Shown: piece by piece, positions 11,469 to 21,329 of the stretch
Layout: each line of letters opens with the position of its first letter
Position numbering within the stretch: the stretch's first letter is position 1
Assembly (NCBI RefSeq): GCF_030272615.1
Contig: NC_081407.1
Span: 439,671,213 to 439,735,212, forward strand
DNA: 64,000 nt
From: Cryptomeria japonica
Taxonomy: Eukaryota > Streptophyta > Pinopsida > Cupressales > Cupressaceae
Direction: 5' to 3'
Position numbers and translations under genes: made by a program
The notes under the pieces: generated by a model
The model's input: the letters and a program-made list of their open reading frames with translations, nothing else
Databases searched by the model: none
Told to the model about the DNA's origin: nothing

Positions 11469-12600
11469 TTAGTTAGATGAAGAATCTCCTATTGGTGTAG
11501 GATTACCATGTTTTGTCAGTGCAGAGACAGATTCATCATTCCTCTGATCTCTCTTCCTAATCCATTGTTTAGTGAATTCTTGATTGATTTCATTCACCTT
11601 TTCTTTGCCTTTTTCATTAGATCCTATGTTATTTTTCGATACATTCTTTCTTCTACAAAATCTTGCAATATGCCCAATCTTGTTACATGCATAATAGGTT
11701 ACATTGTTTCTTTGAATAGCTTTTCCATAACCTTGACCATTTTGAGTTCTGCATTGATTAGATAGATGTTCAAATCTACCATAAACATAGCATTTTACAT
11801 TCATTCTACAATTGTCTGAGTTATGACCATTTTTATTGCATTTGGAACATTGACCAGTGGGTGAGTTTGTATTCTGATTATTCCTAAATCTGCACTAATT
11901 TGCTCTATGACCAAATTTGTTGCAATTAAAACATTTGCCATTGAATTTATAAGCATTAGGCTGCCTTACTAGTTTGTTGTGATCATGATTGTTTGTAGTT
12001 TCAGAACTTTCTCCATGTTCAAATCCAAGTCCAACTATTTCTCCATCAAGTTTTTGATTTTTCAGCATATCATCAAGCTTATCTGAACTTTTTTTGAATT
12101 TGTCTTTGTATTCATTTGTAGCGACCAACTCACTTTCCAAAGTACTAAATTATCTCATAAGTTCCTCTTTGTCATGTTGCAAGTGAATCCAATTTGTTTT
12201 AAGCATATCATTTTCATAACTTATCCTTAGAGATTCATTTGATCTTTCATTAAGTCTTCTAGTGAAATCTTCTTCATTCTTCTTTCTATCTTCAATATCC
12301 TTACATAGTCTCATGGTTAAATCTTGCATCTCATTTCTCATGTTACTATTTTCTTGTCTCAGTTTCTCTGGAATATCTCTGAGAGTTTCCTTTTCTTCAT
12401 CATCTTGGTTTTGTAGTTGCACATGTAATTATTTTCTCTTATTCTTTTCTATAACCAGGTTATCTTGAAGTGCTTTGATAAATTCGAGAGAAGATCTGAG
12501 TTCATCTTCTAGTTTGATATTCTTCAATTTTTCTACATCAAAATCTTCAAGAGCTCCTTCCAATTGTTATCTCAAACTTTCCATTGGTATCGGTTTCAGA
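11469..12600 (-). pseudogene. gag: Cop2 gag-like ORF: coiled coil plus four zinc knuckles (broken)
   Basis: The reading begins about 40 bases inside the primer site. Residues encoded at 12150-12600 form a charged coiled coil (for example RRLNERSNESLRISYEND). After VATNEYKDKFKKSSDKLDDM come four CCHC-type units: CFNCNKFGHRANxC, CSKCNKNGHNSDNC, CYVYGRFEHLSNQC (second Cys and the Gly lost) and YYACNKIGHIARFC (first Cys lost). In-frame TAA/TAG codons at about 12585, 12425, 12147 and 11894 break it. The usual Copia capsid segment is not evident, so this looks like the C-terminal half of a gag. Confidence 0.72.
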
Positions 12601-12641
12601 ATCTTCCTCAAGTTGTTAGGCTTCTATAAATAGAGGACTAT

Positions 12642-12669
12642 GCTCTGATACCAATTGTTAGATACTTGG
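12642..12669 (-). other. Cop2 primer site and 5' LTR stub
   Basis: GCTCTGATACCA at 12642-12653 is the complement of the iMet-type primer site. After two spacer bases, 12656-12669 (TGTTAGATACTTGG) equals the first 14 bases of the Cop2 3' LTR. At 12670 the sequence switches to the Gyp1 LTR. The last five bases before the switch, CTTGG, should be the left target copy of the Gyp1 insertion. Confidence 0.85.
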
Positions 12670-13623
12670 TGTCGTGCTCTATGAAGTGTACCTGTACCTA
12701 CAACCACAATGCACTCAATAAATCATTACAAGCAATGGTTAGAAAATTGAAACAATGGAAGACAAAACCATAGCTAATCGACTTATTGCCTCCTAGTAAA
12801 TGTGAGTATAAATTTTGCTCTCAAATCTTAGTATGCCAATTCCAGTGACTTCACTACACTTAGATGGAGGATTTGAATGTTGAAAATGCATGATCTAGCA
12901 AGAATAGCATGATTAAGCTATATGAATGATTGATTATCCTAGCATGATTAAGCTAAGATTTAAGCTAATTTGAGCATGATAACATTGCTAAGAATGATAA
13001 ACTATAAGCTAGATGCCTATAATAACAATGCAAACGATGAAATCAAATTGGGACCCTTATTGCTCCAAAATGAGGTCTATTTATAGGATTTCCCAAGGCT
13101 AGGGGTGAGTTGGCATGAATCAACAGTTGAGATTGATCTGAAGATATCAATGGTTAAATTGGAGGAAGTTGGCAAAGGGAGTTGGATTAAAGGGAACACT
13201 TAGTGACAAGTGTCACAAAGGTTCTAGAAGATGTTGGATGAAAGGGGACAAGGTGGTAGGTAGAATGGGTTAGGTTTAGTAATGGTTAGGTTTAGGAGTG
13301 GTAGAAGTTAGGAGAATTTGAATTTAGAAATTCAAATATTAGGAAAATGACTAATCAGTTTCAACAACTCATGAATTTGAATTGTTTTAATTAATTAGGA
13401 GTTGGAAGAAATGATTTTGGTGGAGGGAATTAATTAATTTGAATTAATTAATTAAAGGGGTGAAATGAACCTATTTAATAAATCCTTAGATTTATTAATA
13501 AGTAGATGAATAAGAGATTTTTAATCAAATTGCTTAGTGAATTCAATTAAATTGGGGAGGAGAGATTAATTAAATAATTGCTTATTTAATTAATTATCTT
13601 TAGACCATTTTTAGGTGTATACA
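12670..13623 (-). repeat. Gyp1 3' LTR (954 bp)
   Basis: Plus-strand ends are TGTCGTGCTC and GTGTATACA, giving element-sense TGTATACACC to GAGCACGACA. It is AT-rich near the right side, with many TTAATTAA-type runs (13370-13600). A polypurine tract abuts the right end and Cop2 LTR sequence abuts the left end, which together define both borders although no partner LTR was found. Confidence 0.8.
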
Positions 13624-13638
13624 TTTTGCCCCTCTTTG
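13624..13638 (-). other. Gyp1 polypurine tract
   Basis: The plus strand TTTTGCCCCTCTTTG gives CAAAGAGGGGCAAAA on the element strand, directly before the LTR start TGTATACACC. This sets the minus-strand orientation. Confidence 0.85.
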
Positions 13639-13916
13639 AAGCGAGGTGTGATGACACGTTGATTCAAAGAATAATCTCATTTTGATGATGGTATTGATTT
13701 GATAGGATGCTCCAGCTCTTGATTGCTAAATTTTGGTATAATGATGCCCCCTCGGGAGATCAATTGAGATAATTGATCTTTGGAGTTTTTGCGAGATTGA
13801 TATCCCGATAGATTTGACTTGATTTCTGCAACTTTTGTTTGATGAAAATGTGAGTTCTTTGATTAGCTTGATTGCCTAGATCGGTAAGATTGAAAAGTCT
13901 TGATTGATTTGATTTA

Positions 13917-14055
13917 GTCTGGTTTCAGGAAGGATTCATCCTGTATAAGACATGGATGATCATAACGTCTAGTTTCAGGAAGGATTCATCCTATATAATA
14001 CATTGATGATCACGTCTGATTTCAGGAAGGATACATCCTATATTAGATGTGATAG
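13917..14055. repeat. Three tandem units of about 47-50 bp in the Gyp1 3' region
   Basis: Units begin with GTCT at 13917, 13967 and 14014 and share TTTCAGGAAGGATTCATCCT followed by a TATA-like run and GATGATCA. A related phrase (CAAG.TTATCCTGACC ... GGATGATTGATCCTGATGAG) recurs near 19070-19125 at the other end of the element. The role is unknown. Confidence 0.75.
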
Positions 14056-15174
14056 AATTGATAAGGTTGATTAGATAAAGAACTAATAGTTTGTTGATAT
14101 CAATTGCAGGAATTTTTGGATATGCTGATGTTGATGCATTTGAGGGAGATAGCATAAGATTTTTGCTAAGTTGACAATATCTCGAGAGATATGAATCATC
14201 ATTCTGATTATGTATACACCTGTGATGATACTTTGATGATTCCTGTGATAGAGTTAGCCTTGGATAGAAGGAGATTTTGGGATCCATGCAAGAATGAAAT
14301 GCAAGCTAAAATGCAAATGAAATGCAAAACTATGACCGAACTAGTCACTGGATTATTTTGCATTTTTGTCATCATTGAGCTTTTGAAATGTGGGAAGTGA
14401 GTGCAAACATCAATGGTATAATTAAACCATGATGACCTGAGCACTATTTTCCTAGATTTTGATATAGCAAGTTAACACAAGCATCGAGGTATAATTGAAC
14501 CAAGATGACCTGAGTGTTGTTTGCGTAAAACAGGCAGTATTAATCATTTCAATATGCAAATTGGAAATGTCTTCAATGATATTCTAATGATCATGTCCCG
14601 AGACAAATTTGCACATATTCATGATTAATTTTTAGACAGTAGACAAGAAAAATATCATGTTTCTTCCTTGTTCCTCTAGTCAATGACATCCCGAAGTCAC
14701 TCAGAAATCATGATAGCGAAAGGCAATATAGAAAAGTTGAACAATCATGCTACAATCAATCATTCAAAAAGATATTATCCACTGAAAAGTGTGTGATGTG
14801 CTTAGATTGATTTCATGATAGCTTGATAGTTGATAGTCTGATCTTGTGTTCAATGTTGGATGTGTCTCAGTTTTTGCTTGATAAGAGTTGTCTAACTGTT
14901 TGGTCTACTTGTTTGATTAAGCTCAAAATTGATCAAAAGTTTGCCCCCAGCTAGGTGTAAGATTTTGCCCCAAGCCTAGAAACAAATTCGTTATGATATA
15001 TCCAATGATCCAAACCATGGTAAGAAGCCACCTGGGATGCTTGCGTATGTATAAAGGCTTCATGATGATCAATGTTGATGGAAGAATGAATGCAAGCAGA
15101 AAAATGCATGAACTAATAGATGGAAGAGCCAGCCGACAGATAGCGCCTGTTTGCCAGGTTTTCACCATCTATTT

Positions 15175-15357
15175 TTATTGTACTTTTTCTGATATTTGAT
15201 TTATTTTTTATTTTTTGCTTTTCACTTTTTAGGATTTTTCTGATTTTTCCCTATTTTTTTATTTCTTTCTGATTTTTCACTATTTTTGATTTTTGATTTT
15301 TCATTGTTTTTTGATTTTTTTGATTTTTCACTATTTTTTGATTTTTCTGATTTTTCA
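15175..15357. repeat. T-rich simple repeat (TGATTTTTC-type)
   Basis: The plus strand is a run of degenerate TGATTTTTC / CTATTTTTTGA units. It separates the Gyp1 3' non-coding region (13639-15174, no gene seen) from the end of its integrase. It is probably replication slippage in a non-coding part. Confidence 0.85.
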
Positions 15358-15361
15358 GACA

Positions 15362-16440
15362 TAGAACCTTTTCAGGTGCATGCTATTGATAGGTTCCTCG
15401 AGCTGATCTCCATCCTATGTTGATAGCTAATATGCTCCTGATCCAAATACTATTGTGACCACAAACGGACCTAACCAGTTTGGTTCAAATTTGCCTTTTT
15501 TTCTCGATCTGCCTGGTTGCGTGGATTTTCTTTTAGCACTAGTTCTCCCACTTGAAAGATTCTTGGTTTAACCTTATGATTATAGCTCCAACACATTCCT
15601 TTTTGATATACCTTTAGATGATCAAAGGCATTTTATCTACGTTCATGGATTAGTTCTAACTCTTGCAGTCTAGATACTCTTTGTTCTTCATCTGGGATGA
15701 GTCCTTTTAGTGATACATGAAGAGAGGGTATCTCTACTTCGATTGGCAATATGGCTTCTGATCCATATACAAGAGAGAATGGTGTGGCACTTGTTGGTGT
15801 GTGGATACTGGTGCGATAGGCCCATAGAGCAGGATTCAGTTGAATATGCTAATCTTTCCCAGCATCATTCACTGTCTTTTTAAGAATTTTCAGGATAGTT
15901 TTGTTAGATGCTTCTACCTGGCCATTTCCCTGTGGATAATATGGTGTGGAGAATCTGTGTTGGATTTTGAACTTCTCACATAGCTCTTGTACATCTTGAT
16001 TCTTGAATGGTCACCCATTATTAGTGATAATGGTCATTGGTATTCCATAGCGACAGATGATATAGTTCAAGATAAATGCAGCAATTTGTTTTCCTGTGAT
16101 GTTGATGAGAGGTACAACTTCAATCCATTTTGTGAAATATTCAGTAGCTACTAGGATGAATTTATGTCCATTAGATGAGGAAGGATTTATCTTTCCTACT
16201 AGATCAAGTCCCCATTGACAAAAAGGCTAAGATGTTGCTAAAGCATGTAGTTCTTGTGCTGGTGCACGGATCAAGTTCCCATGGATTTGACATTATTTGC
16301 ATGTTCCTGCTACTTTAAAAGAATCTCATTCCATAGTCAGCCAATAGTAGCCCAAGCGTATGAGTTTTTTTGAAAGGGTAAGACCACTTGAATGAGTGCC
16401 ACAAATGCCATTATGGACTTCATGTAAGGCCTTCTTAGAT
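15362..16440 (-). pseudogene. Gyp1 integrase (broken)
   Basis: The minus strand gives a gypsy integrase. A zinc-binding H..H / C..C segment lies near 16300-16440. The core has WGLDLVGKINPSSSNGHKF with the first Asp, the second site reads TIITNNG where Asp is usual, and the third is QGNGQVEASNKT with Glu kept. ALWAYRTSIHTPTSATPFSL and the end EEPINSMHLKRFY follow. Several in-frame stops interrupt it, for example after NDAGKD and HERR. The C-terminal end is almost the same in layout as that of Gyp3 integrase (EPINAMHLCRYYA), so the two belong to one lineage. The Asp-to-Asn change and stops make it inactive. Confidence 0.85.
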
Positions 16441-17330
16441 TCTTCTTGTTCAAGACATCTTAAGAGAGTACCATCTAGACCTCATTTATATAGGGTATCT
16501 GCAACAAGAGTATAATGGGAGGATTGGCAAATAAAATTTCTCTTTTGATTTTTCATAAGTCAAGAGGTAAGATGTTATCTATCAAGTATGTGTAATTTTG
16601 GCCATAGCGAGAGGAATCATGTCCAATGAGTTGATAGATGGTTTGGGAATCAGGACAATTATAGGCGGGATGAAACAACTCTTCAACTAGGAATTTATAA
16701 CACTCTTCATTTTCCTGTGTCTACAATAGAGAAGCAAGTGTAGACATGGCGGCTGCTGCTTTGTTGTCATTTTTGGGAAACTGTTCAAAATTTATTTCTA
16801 CAAAGTACTTCTTGATATCATCCACCATCTTTTTGTAAGGCATGAGTTTGTCATCTTTTATTTGATAGTCATCATTGATTTGATTAATGACAAGCCGAGA
16901 CTTGAAGTTGCTTAATATTCCATTCTACAGCCATTTTGATGAATAGAATGCCTGCTTCTGATTTATGTTGTGTTCCTTTATTGATGCTTGCTCTTGATCC
17001 ATGATGTATTCCATTATTGATGCTTTCTCTTGGATTGATATTTGGATGATGTATTGTAAGATATGGATCGAACCCTGGAACATCTATATATGACCAGGTA
17101 AAATTGACTTGCCATCTTTTGAATGGTTCAAAATATTTTTGCCTTGCTAATTTTGATAGAGAGATTGCTACTACTAGATGTAGATTAGTTGTGCCAATGA
17201 TAGTTGCCTTTGTTGGTGCTACTATGATAGATAACTTCTCTTGATAACATTCAAGTAAGGTGTCAAATCTCCCATCTTCTAGCGCCTCAAGGAGGTTTTC
17301 ACCATTGGATGTGTCCTTTGTTTTTACTTT
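16441..17330 (-). pseudogene. Gyp1 RNase H tail fused to an RT stub (internal deletion)
   Basis: About 16700-16950 encodes the end of an RNase H-like domain (FKSRLVINQINDDYQIKDDK, then DNKAAAAMSTLASLL). On the other side, 17050-17330 encodes only the lead-in to RT (WSYIDVPGFDPYLTIHH). Everything between, about 600 residues holding the RT fingers, the YxDD motif and the first RNase H, is absent. The junction at about 16960-17040 holds two copies of a phrase with CCATTATTGATGCTT-like sequence, which suggests deletion between short repeats. Confidence 0.75.
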
Positions 17331-18860
17331 TTACTGGTCTAATGTTGCCAAGAAATGGTTTTCAACATTAGACCTGATATTGTTTTCTTGATTTTCACTT
17401 TTGCGACTAGGAGATTTGACATCCATTTGACTTGAAGATACGTTAGTGGAATCCCTGGTGAAAGTTGTTGCAGGTTTGATTTCATCAAGATATAAGGATA
17501 TGGCATGGTCATTAAGTAAGGTATCAATAGCAGTGTGTCCTTCATTTTCCCAGTCCATAGGTTTACGATAGCTTAAGGATAAAGGATCTTCAGTTTCAAT
17601 AGCTTCAAAGATATTAGGGGTCATGATAGAGATGTCAGAGCTTTCAGTATGCATGTCGATGTCTAGAACGGTACTCTCGTCAGAATGGCCTCGCATAAGA
17701 AAATCCTGATCGTCCTCGGTTAAGTCCATGTTAGTTGAATGTGATTCTGATTCAAGTAGGCTAGTTCCTAACATTTGTTCTACATACGTGTGAACTACAT
17801 CGACTACTATATCTTCTTCTTCATCCCTCTCAATTTGAAGTTTCTCTTGTTTGTTTTTCCATGATAGCAAATATTCTCTGTTTCCTTGATCTTTCAGCTG
17901 CATTTGTTCTTCTATGTTTAACAAAATTGATTCAAATGATTGTTCCTTTGATTGTGTGCTTGAAGTTGCTACCTCTTTGTTATGTAGAACAATGACCTGT
18001 ATGTCTTGTCCATTGTATGGAAACTTTAAGCATTGATTACATGTTGATGTAATGGCCTGTATGTCTTGAATCCATGATCTCCCCAAGAGTATATTGTATG
18101 GTAGGTCCACATCTAGAACTTGGCATGGTATGTCCTTCTGCAAAGGTCCCACTGTGATGGGTAATATCACCATTCCTTTAGATGAATGCTCTTCTTGATT
18201 ATGTGCTTTGATTTTTATCTTTTTCTTGGGATCAACTGCATCTTCTGAATAGCCTAGAGCATGGACAAGATTCGTAGAGCAAATGTTCAAGCTAGCTCCC
18301 CCATCTATTAGGACACGTTTAACAAGCATTCTATTAATGAGGACTTCAATTTGCAAGGGAGCACTATGAGGATTTTGCAAGGAATTAATGCTTGGATATG
18401 AGGGAGATGAGCTTTGAATAGGATCCTCTGAAATAGGTTTGATGGCAATCACTTGAGAAATTTCATCTTCGGATGTATTGTTTGACAAGGATGCTATGGA
18501 AGGTTCTTGCAAGCTTTCAGGAGGTGTAGGAATAGATGCCTCTGGAGAGTTAATTTTCTTATGGATGGATGGATCATTGCTAGATATAGGTGCATGATTT
18601 TGATCTTCTTTAGCCAAATCCTTTAGGGATCTCTGTAAGAGGTGCATAAAAGAGCCACCTTTCTTTTGAGGTGTGTTTGAATCCTTGTAAGGTTTTAACA
18701 TAGTTGGATTCTGATCTTGAACTTGTTTGATTGCTCTGATATGTTGGCTTGTTATGTCTTCTTCTTGTGTTTTGCTTTGGTATGTCATGTCAATATGATC
18801 TTTAGCTATTTCAAATGTTTTAGTGATCTTATGTCTCTGCTCTCTTGTTAAAATGGGCAT
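17331..18860 (-). CDS. Gyp1 protease ORF with long linkers
   Basis: An intact 509-residue frame. Residues 1-170 are a polar linker rich in Ser, Pro and Gln. The aspartic protease fold follows, with active site RVLIDGGASLNICST near residue 186 (the D-G-G form seen in some plant gypsy proteases) and the flap and end YNILLGRSWIQDIQAI near residue 260. After that comes an acidic linker of about 200 residues. It should be translated as part of a larger polyprotein; the Met at 18860 is the first in frame but may not be the true start. No capsid or zinc knuckle is found upstream. Confidence 0.8.
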   Translation of the reverse strand: MPILTREQRHKITKTFEIAKDHIDMTYQSKTQEEDITSQHIRAIKQVQDQNPTMLKPYKDSNTPQKKGGSFMHLLQRSLKDLAKEDQNHAPISSNDPSIHKKINSPEASIPTPPESLQEPSIASLSNNTSEDEISQVIAIKPISEDPIQSSSPSYPSINSLQNPHSAPLQIEVLINRMLVKRVLIDGGASLNICSTNLVHALGYSEDAVDPKKKIKIKAHNQEEHSSKGMVILPITVGPLQKDIPCQVLDVDLPYNILLGRSWIQDIQAITSTCNQCLKFPYNGQDIQVIVLHNKEVATSSTQSKEQSFESILLNIEEQMQLKDQGNREYLLSWKNKQEKLQIERDEEEDIVVDVVHTYVEQMLGTSLLESESHSTNMDLTEDDQDFLMRGHSDESTVLDIDMHTESSDISIMTPNIFEAIETEDPLSLSYRKPMDWENEGHTAIDTLLNDHAISLYLDEIKPATTFTRDSTNVSSSQMDVKSPSRKSENQENNIRSNVENHFLATLDQ

Positions 18861-20103
18861 TGTGTTTGATATTGTGCTAAGATTTGATTGTTTAAAGGTT
18901 GTTTTGGTAAGTGATCAATAGTCAATTTCAAGGTCATAGAGTGATATGACACTAAAAGAGGATTCAAGTGCTTAAAGGTTTGCAAGTTTTTCGATCTTAG
19001 GTTTAGGAGTGCAATGATGATGATTGATAAGAACCAAGTCTAGTAGGAACGATCTATCCTACGATGTGGGACAAGGTTATCCTGACCAAACGTTTCAGTT
19101 TCATGATAAAGGATGATTGATCCTGATGAGAAACTATGTCCGAGTGATCAGTTTACTAAAGAGGGTCCTAATGCACTTTGAGATGTTTAGATCTTGAACT
19201 TGATGGGGGTGAACAATTTGAAAATCTTGAGGTGTTTATGTTTTCTAGAGTCTGATTTTGACGAGTGATAACTTGACCAAGCAAACCAAGCAGACAATTT
19301 AAGCATAGATTGACAGATAATAGGTGTTTATGCTTACTGCAAATTGATCAGGCAGAAATGATAAGTCTAAAACAGGCATGTAAGACATAGTTCTGGACTA
19401 ACAAATGTAGAGTTTCGTATGACATAAGATTCAGCTTAGGACGACAAGAGACACAAAATAGAATGACAGACTAGTGACTTCATGTGAACATCAGTTTTTC
19501 ATATGACATACAACCTTGACTCGTACGAAAGAAGATCCAGCAATACGATAGAGACTCCTGACTCGTACGACGGGTATTTGAACAGTGATAAAAATTGTTT
19601 GCTTGTTTGAGTTTGGATCACTGAATTTTGATGTTTTACCTTGGTTTTCCAGTTTAAGTGTCTGGTTTTTCAATTTTAGGGATGAATACATAGCAAACAC
19701 ATGATGTGATACATGACTCTCAATCAAGCTAAACCCTAAGGAAGTTGGTTGAGAATGAAAACCTTTGCTTGCTGACTTAGGTATACACCCAATAGCTAAT
19801 CAAAATACGGCCACTGAGTCTCACACAATGGATTCTCAACGCCGTATTATCCGACTCCAAATGCTAATGGGGGCACGATATGGCAAGTGTCTTGGGAGAG
19901 TTACTATCTCTCTTGCACAAAGATTATCACCCTTTCGGAGGTGAATCGGGTAGCTTCTATTTTAACCAGCACTAGTAAGGGATCCGTTCAGGTAGTTTCT
20001 CTTTACTGCATTATTATTTTCTTATCAGTATTATTTTCAGCATAGATTTCTAGGGCGATGCGAGGGTTATTTTGTCTATCTGATAGGCGATGTATTGGCG
20101 AAA
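18861..20103. other. Gyp1 leader-like stretch, no gene
   Basis: I find no credible coding sequence. The DNA has repeated short phrases such as ATCCTGA and CGTACGA, and at about 19900-19980 a GC-richer stretch (CACCCTTTCGGAGGTGAATC). It is probably the 5' leader of Gyp1 followed by unknown DNA. No primer site could be fixed. Confidence 0.45.
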
Positions 20104-21329
20104 TGTGGGGGGGCTTCCCCACCACCCCACAGACATTTCAGAGTGCCTAATGGCACCTTGTGGGGTAGGAGAAACAAAGAGCGACAAGCTTCCCCACCAT
20201 CTCGCAAGGCAAAAATGATCAATTCATGGGTGTTGTGGGGTAATTGTGGGTTGGTCGGATAGTCATCCCGCCATCTCATAATGGTTTTCAAGGAAGCAAA
20301 GGGACTGTAGGATATAAAAAACAAGGAAGACAAAGGTTCTCCCCACCATCCCACAATGAATTTTCAAGGCAATAAGTGATGCTTGCAGGTGATGGATGTG
20401 GTGGGCCCTGAGTGGCAAAGGCCTTTTCAGCCTAACTTTACATGCTATAGGATTCTTTTTTGGGGTCTTTCCAAATTGCCTAGTCTCAACAAAATGTAAG
20501 ATGTAGTGGGCCCAACCTTTTTTCACTGTTGATGATCACTTAATCCCAATCCAATGGTCATAACTTAATCTTTAATTAGGTTTTTGAGCGCTTATGTGGA
20601 AAGATCTTGTGTGTCCATTTGCACACAAGATCTCTTGATTGATGATTGATGTTCAAGCTACAATGACTGTTAGAATTTTAAAGCTCTGCAGGTGGATGTT
20701 TGTCGACCCGATGGTCAAGGACATTTTTCGCTCAGTCGGTACTCAATATCTAATCCTTTTTGCATAGAAGCACCGGGGATTTTCACCATTACTCCAGAAG
20801 TGACCTTGAGGCTAATCTCAGATGCCACCCCATGCCCCTTTAATGTTTTTTGAAGACCATTTGCCTCTTTTAGGATGATGACCACTTGTAGAGCTATCCT
20901 TGTGCAATCAGATTAGCTTATCGATCTGATCTTCTTTTCCTCTTGAATATATTGTAACCTAACCCTAGGAAGGGTTTCAACTATGATTCAATTTTGAGAT
21001 ATGCCTCAACTATAAAGGCAATTTTTGTATATTTCCTTAGGATATTCTTTCTTTTCTCTTGCAAAATTCTTATTTCTCTACAACAATAAATGTTTTCTTG
21101 CTTTTGCATTAATAAAGCTAACTATCTTGCCTACTTTCAGTTTTGATAATTTGTGTAATATCTTTTAACTCTTTATTGAGATGCATTCTAGTCTGTATTC
21201 TAAGTATGTACGACTATGTTGATCCCTCTTAGAACTTCATCTATGAGCTAAGTGTAGCTCCTTTTGATTTTCATTGATGTCTTGTGAAATTATAGATAGG
21301 AAGATCAAACTTTAAATCTAGATGTGTGT
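20104..21329. other. Unassigned LTR-like DNA, left flank of Gyp2
   Basis: No coding sequence is supported. The stretch has features of a plus-sense LTR: CAACTATAAAGGCA (about 21007), then AACAATAAATG and ATTAATAAAGC (21080-21120) as possible poly(A) signals. Removing Gyp2 would join it to 34164 onward, which reaches TTAGTCCAACA at about 34250-34261, a possible LTR end. No partner LTR is visible, so this stays open. Confidence 0.4.

Larger units (their letters stand above)
7851..12669 (-). mobile_element. Cop2: non-autonomous Copia-type LTR element
   Basis: The element lies on the minus strand: 3' LTR 7851-8738, polypurine tract, a large coiled-coil ORF, a gag-like region with zinc knuckles, an iMet-type primer site, and the first 14 bases of the 5' LTR (12656-12669). 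It has no protease, integrase, RT or RNase H anywhere between the LTRs. The 5' LTR is broken by Gyp1, which begins at 12670, and the rest of that LTR is not found. Mobility would have required pol proteins from another Copia element. Confidence 0.82.
12670..20103 (-). mobile_element. Gyp1: Ty3/gypsy element with RT deleted, right end uncertain
   Basis: On the minus strand: a 3' LTR (12670-13623), polypurine tract, a long 3' non-coding part with repeats, integrase, an RNase H tail, an RT stub, and a protease ORF starting at 18860. No gag capsid is visible and RT plus the first RNase H are missing. A second LTR matching 12670-13623 is not present anywhere in the window, so the right border near 20.1 kb is only a guess from the change in character at TGTGGGGGGG (20104). 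Confidence 0.75.
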
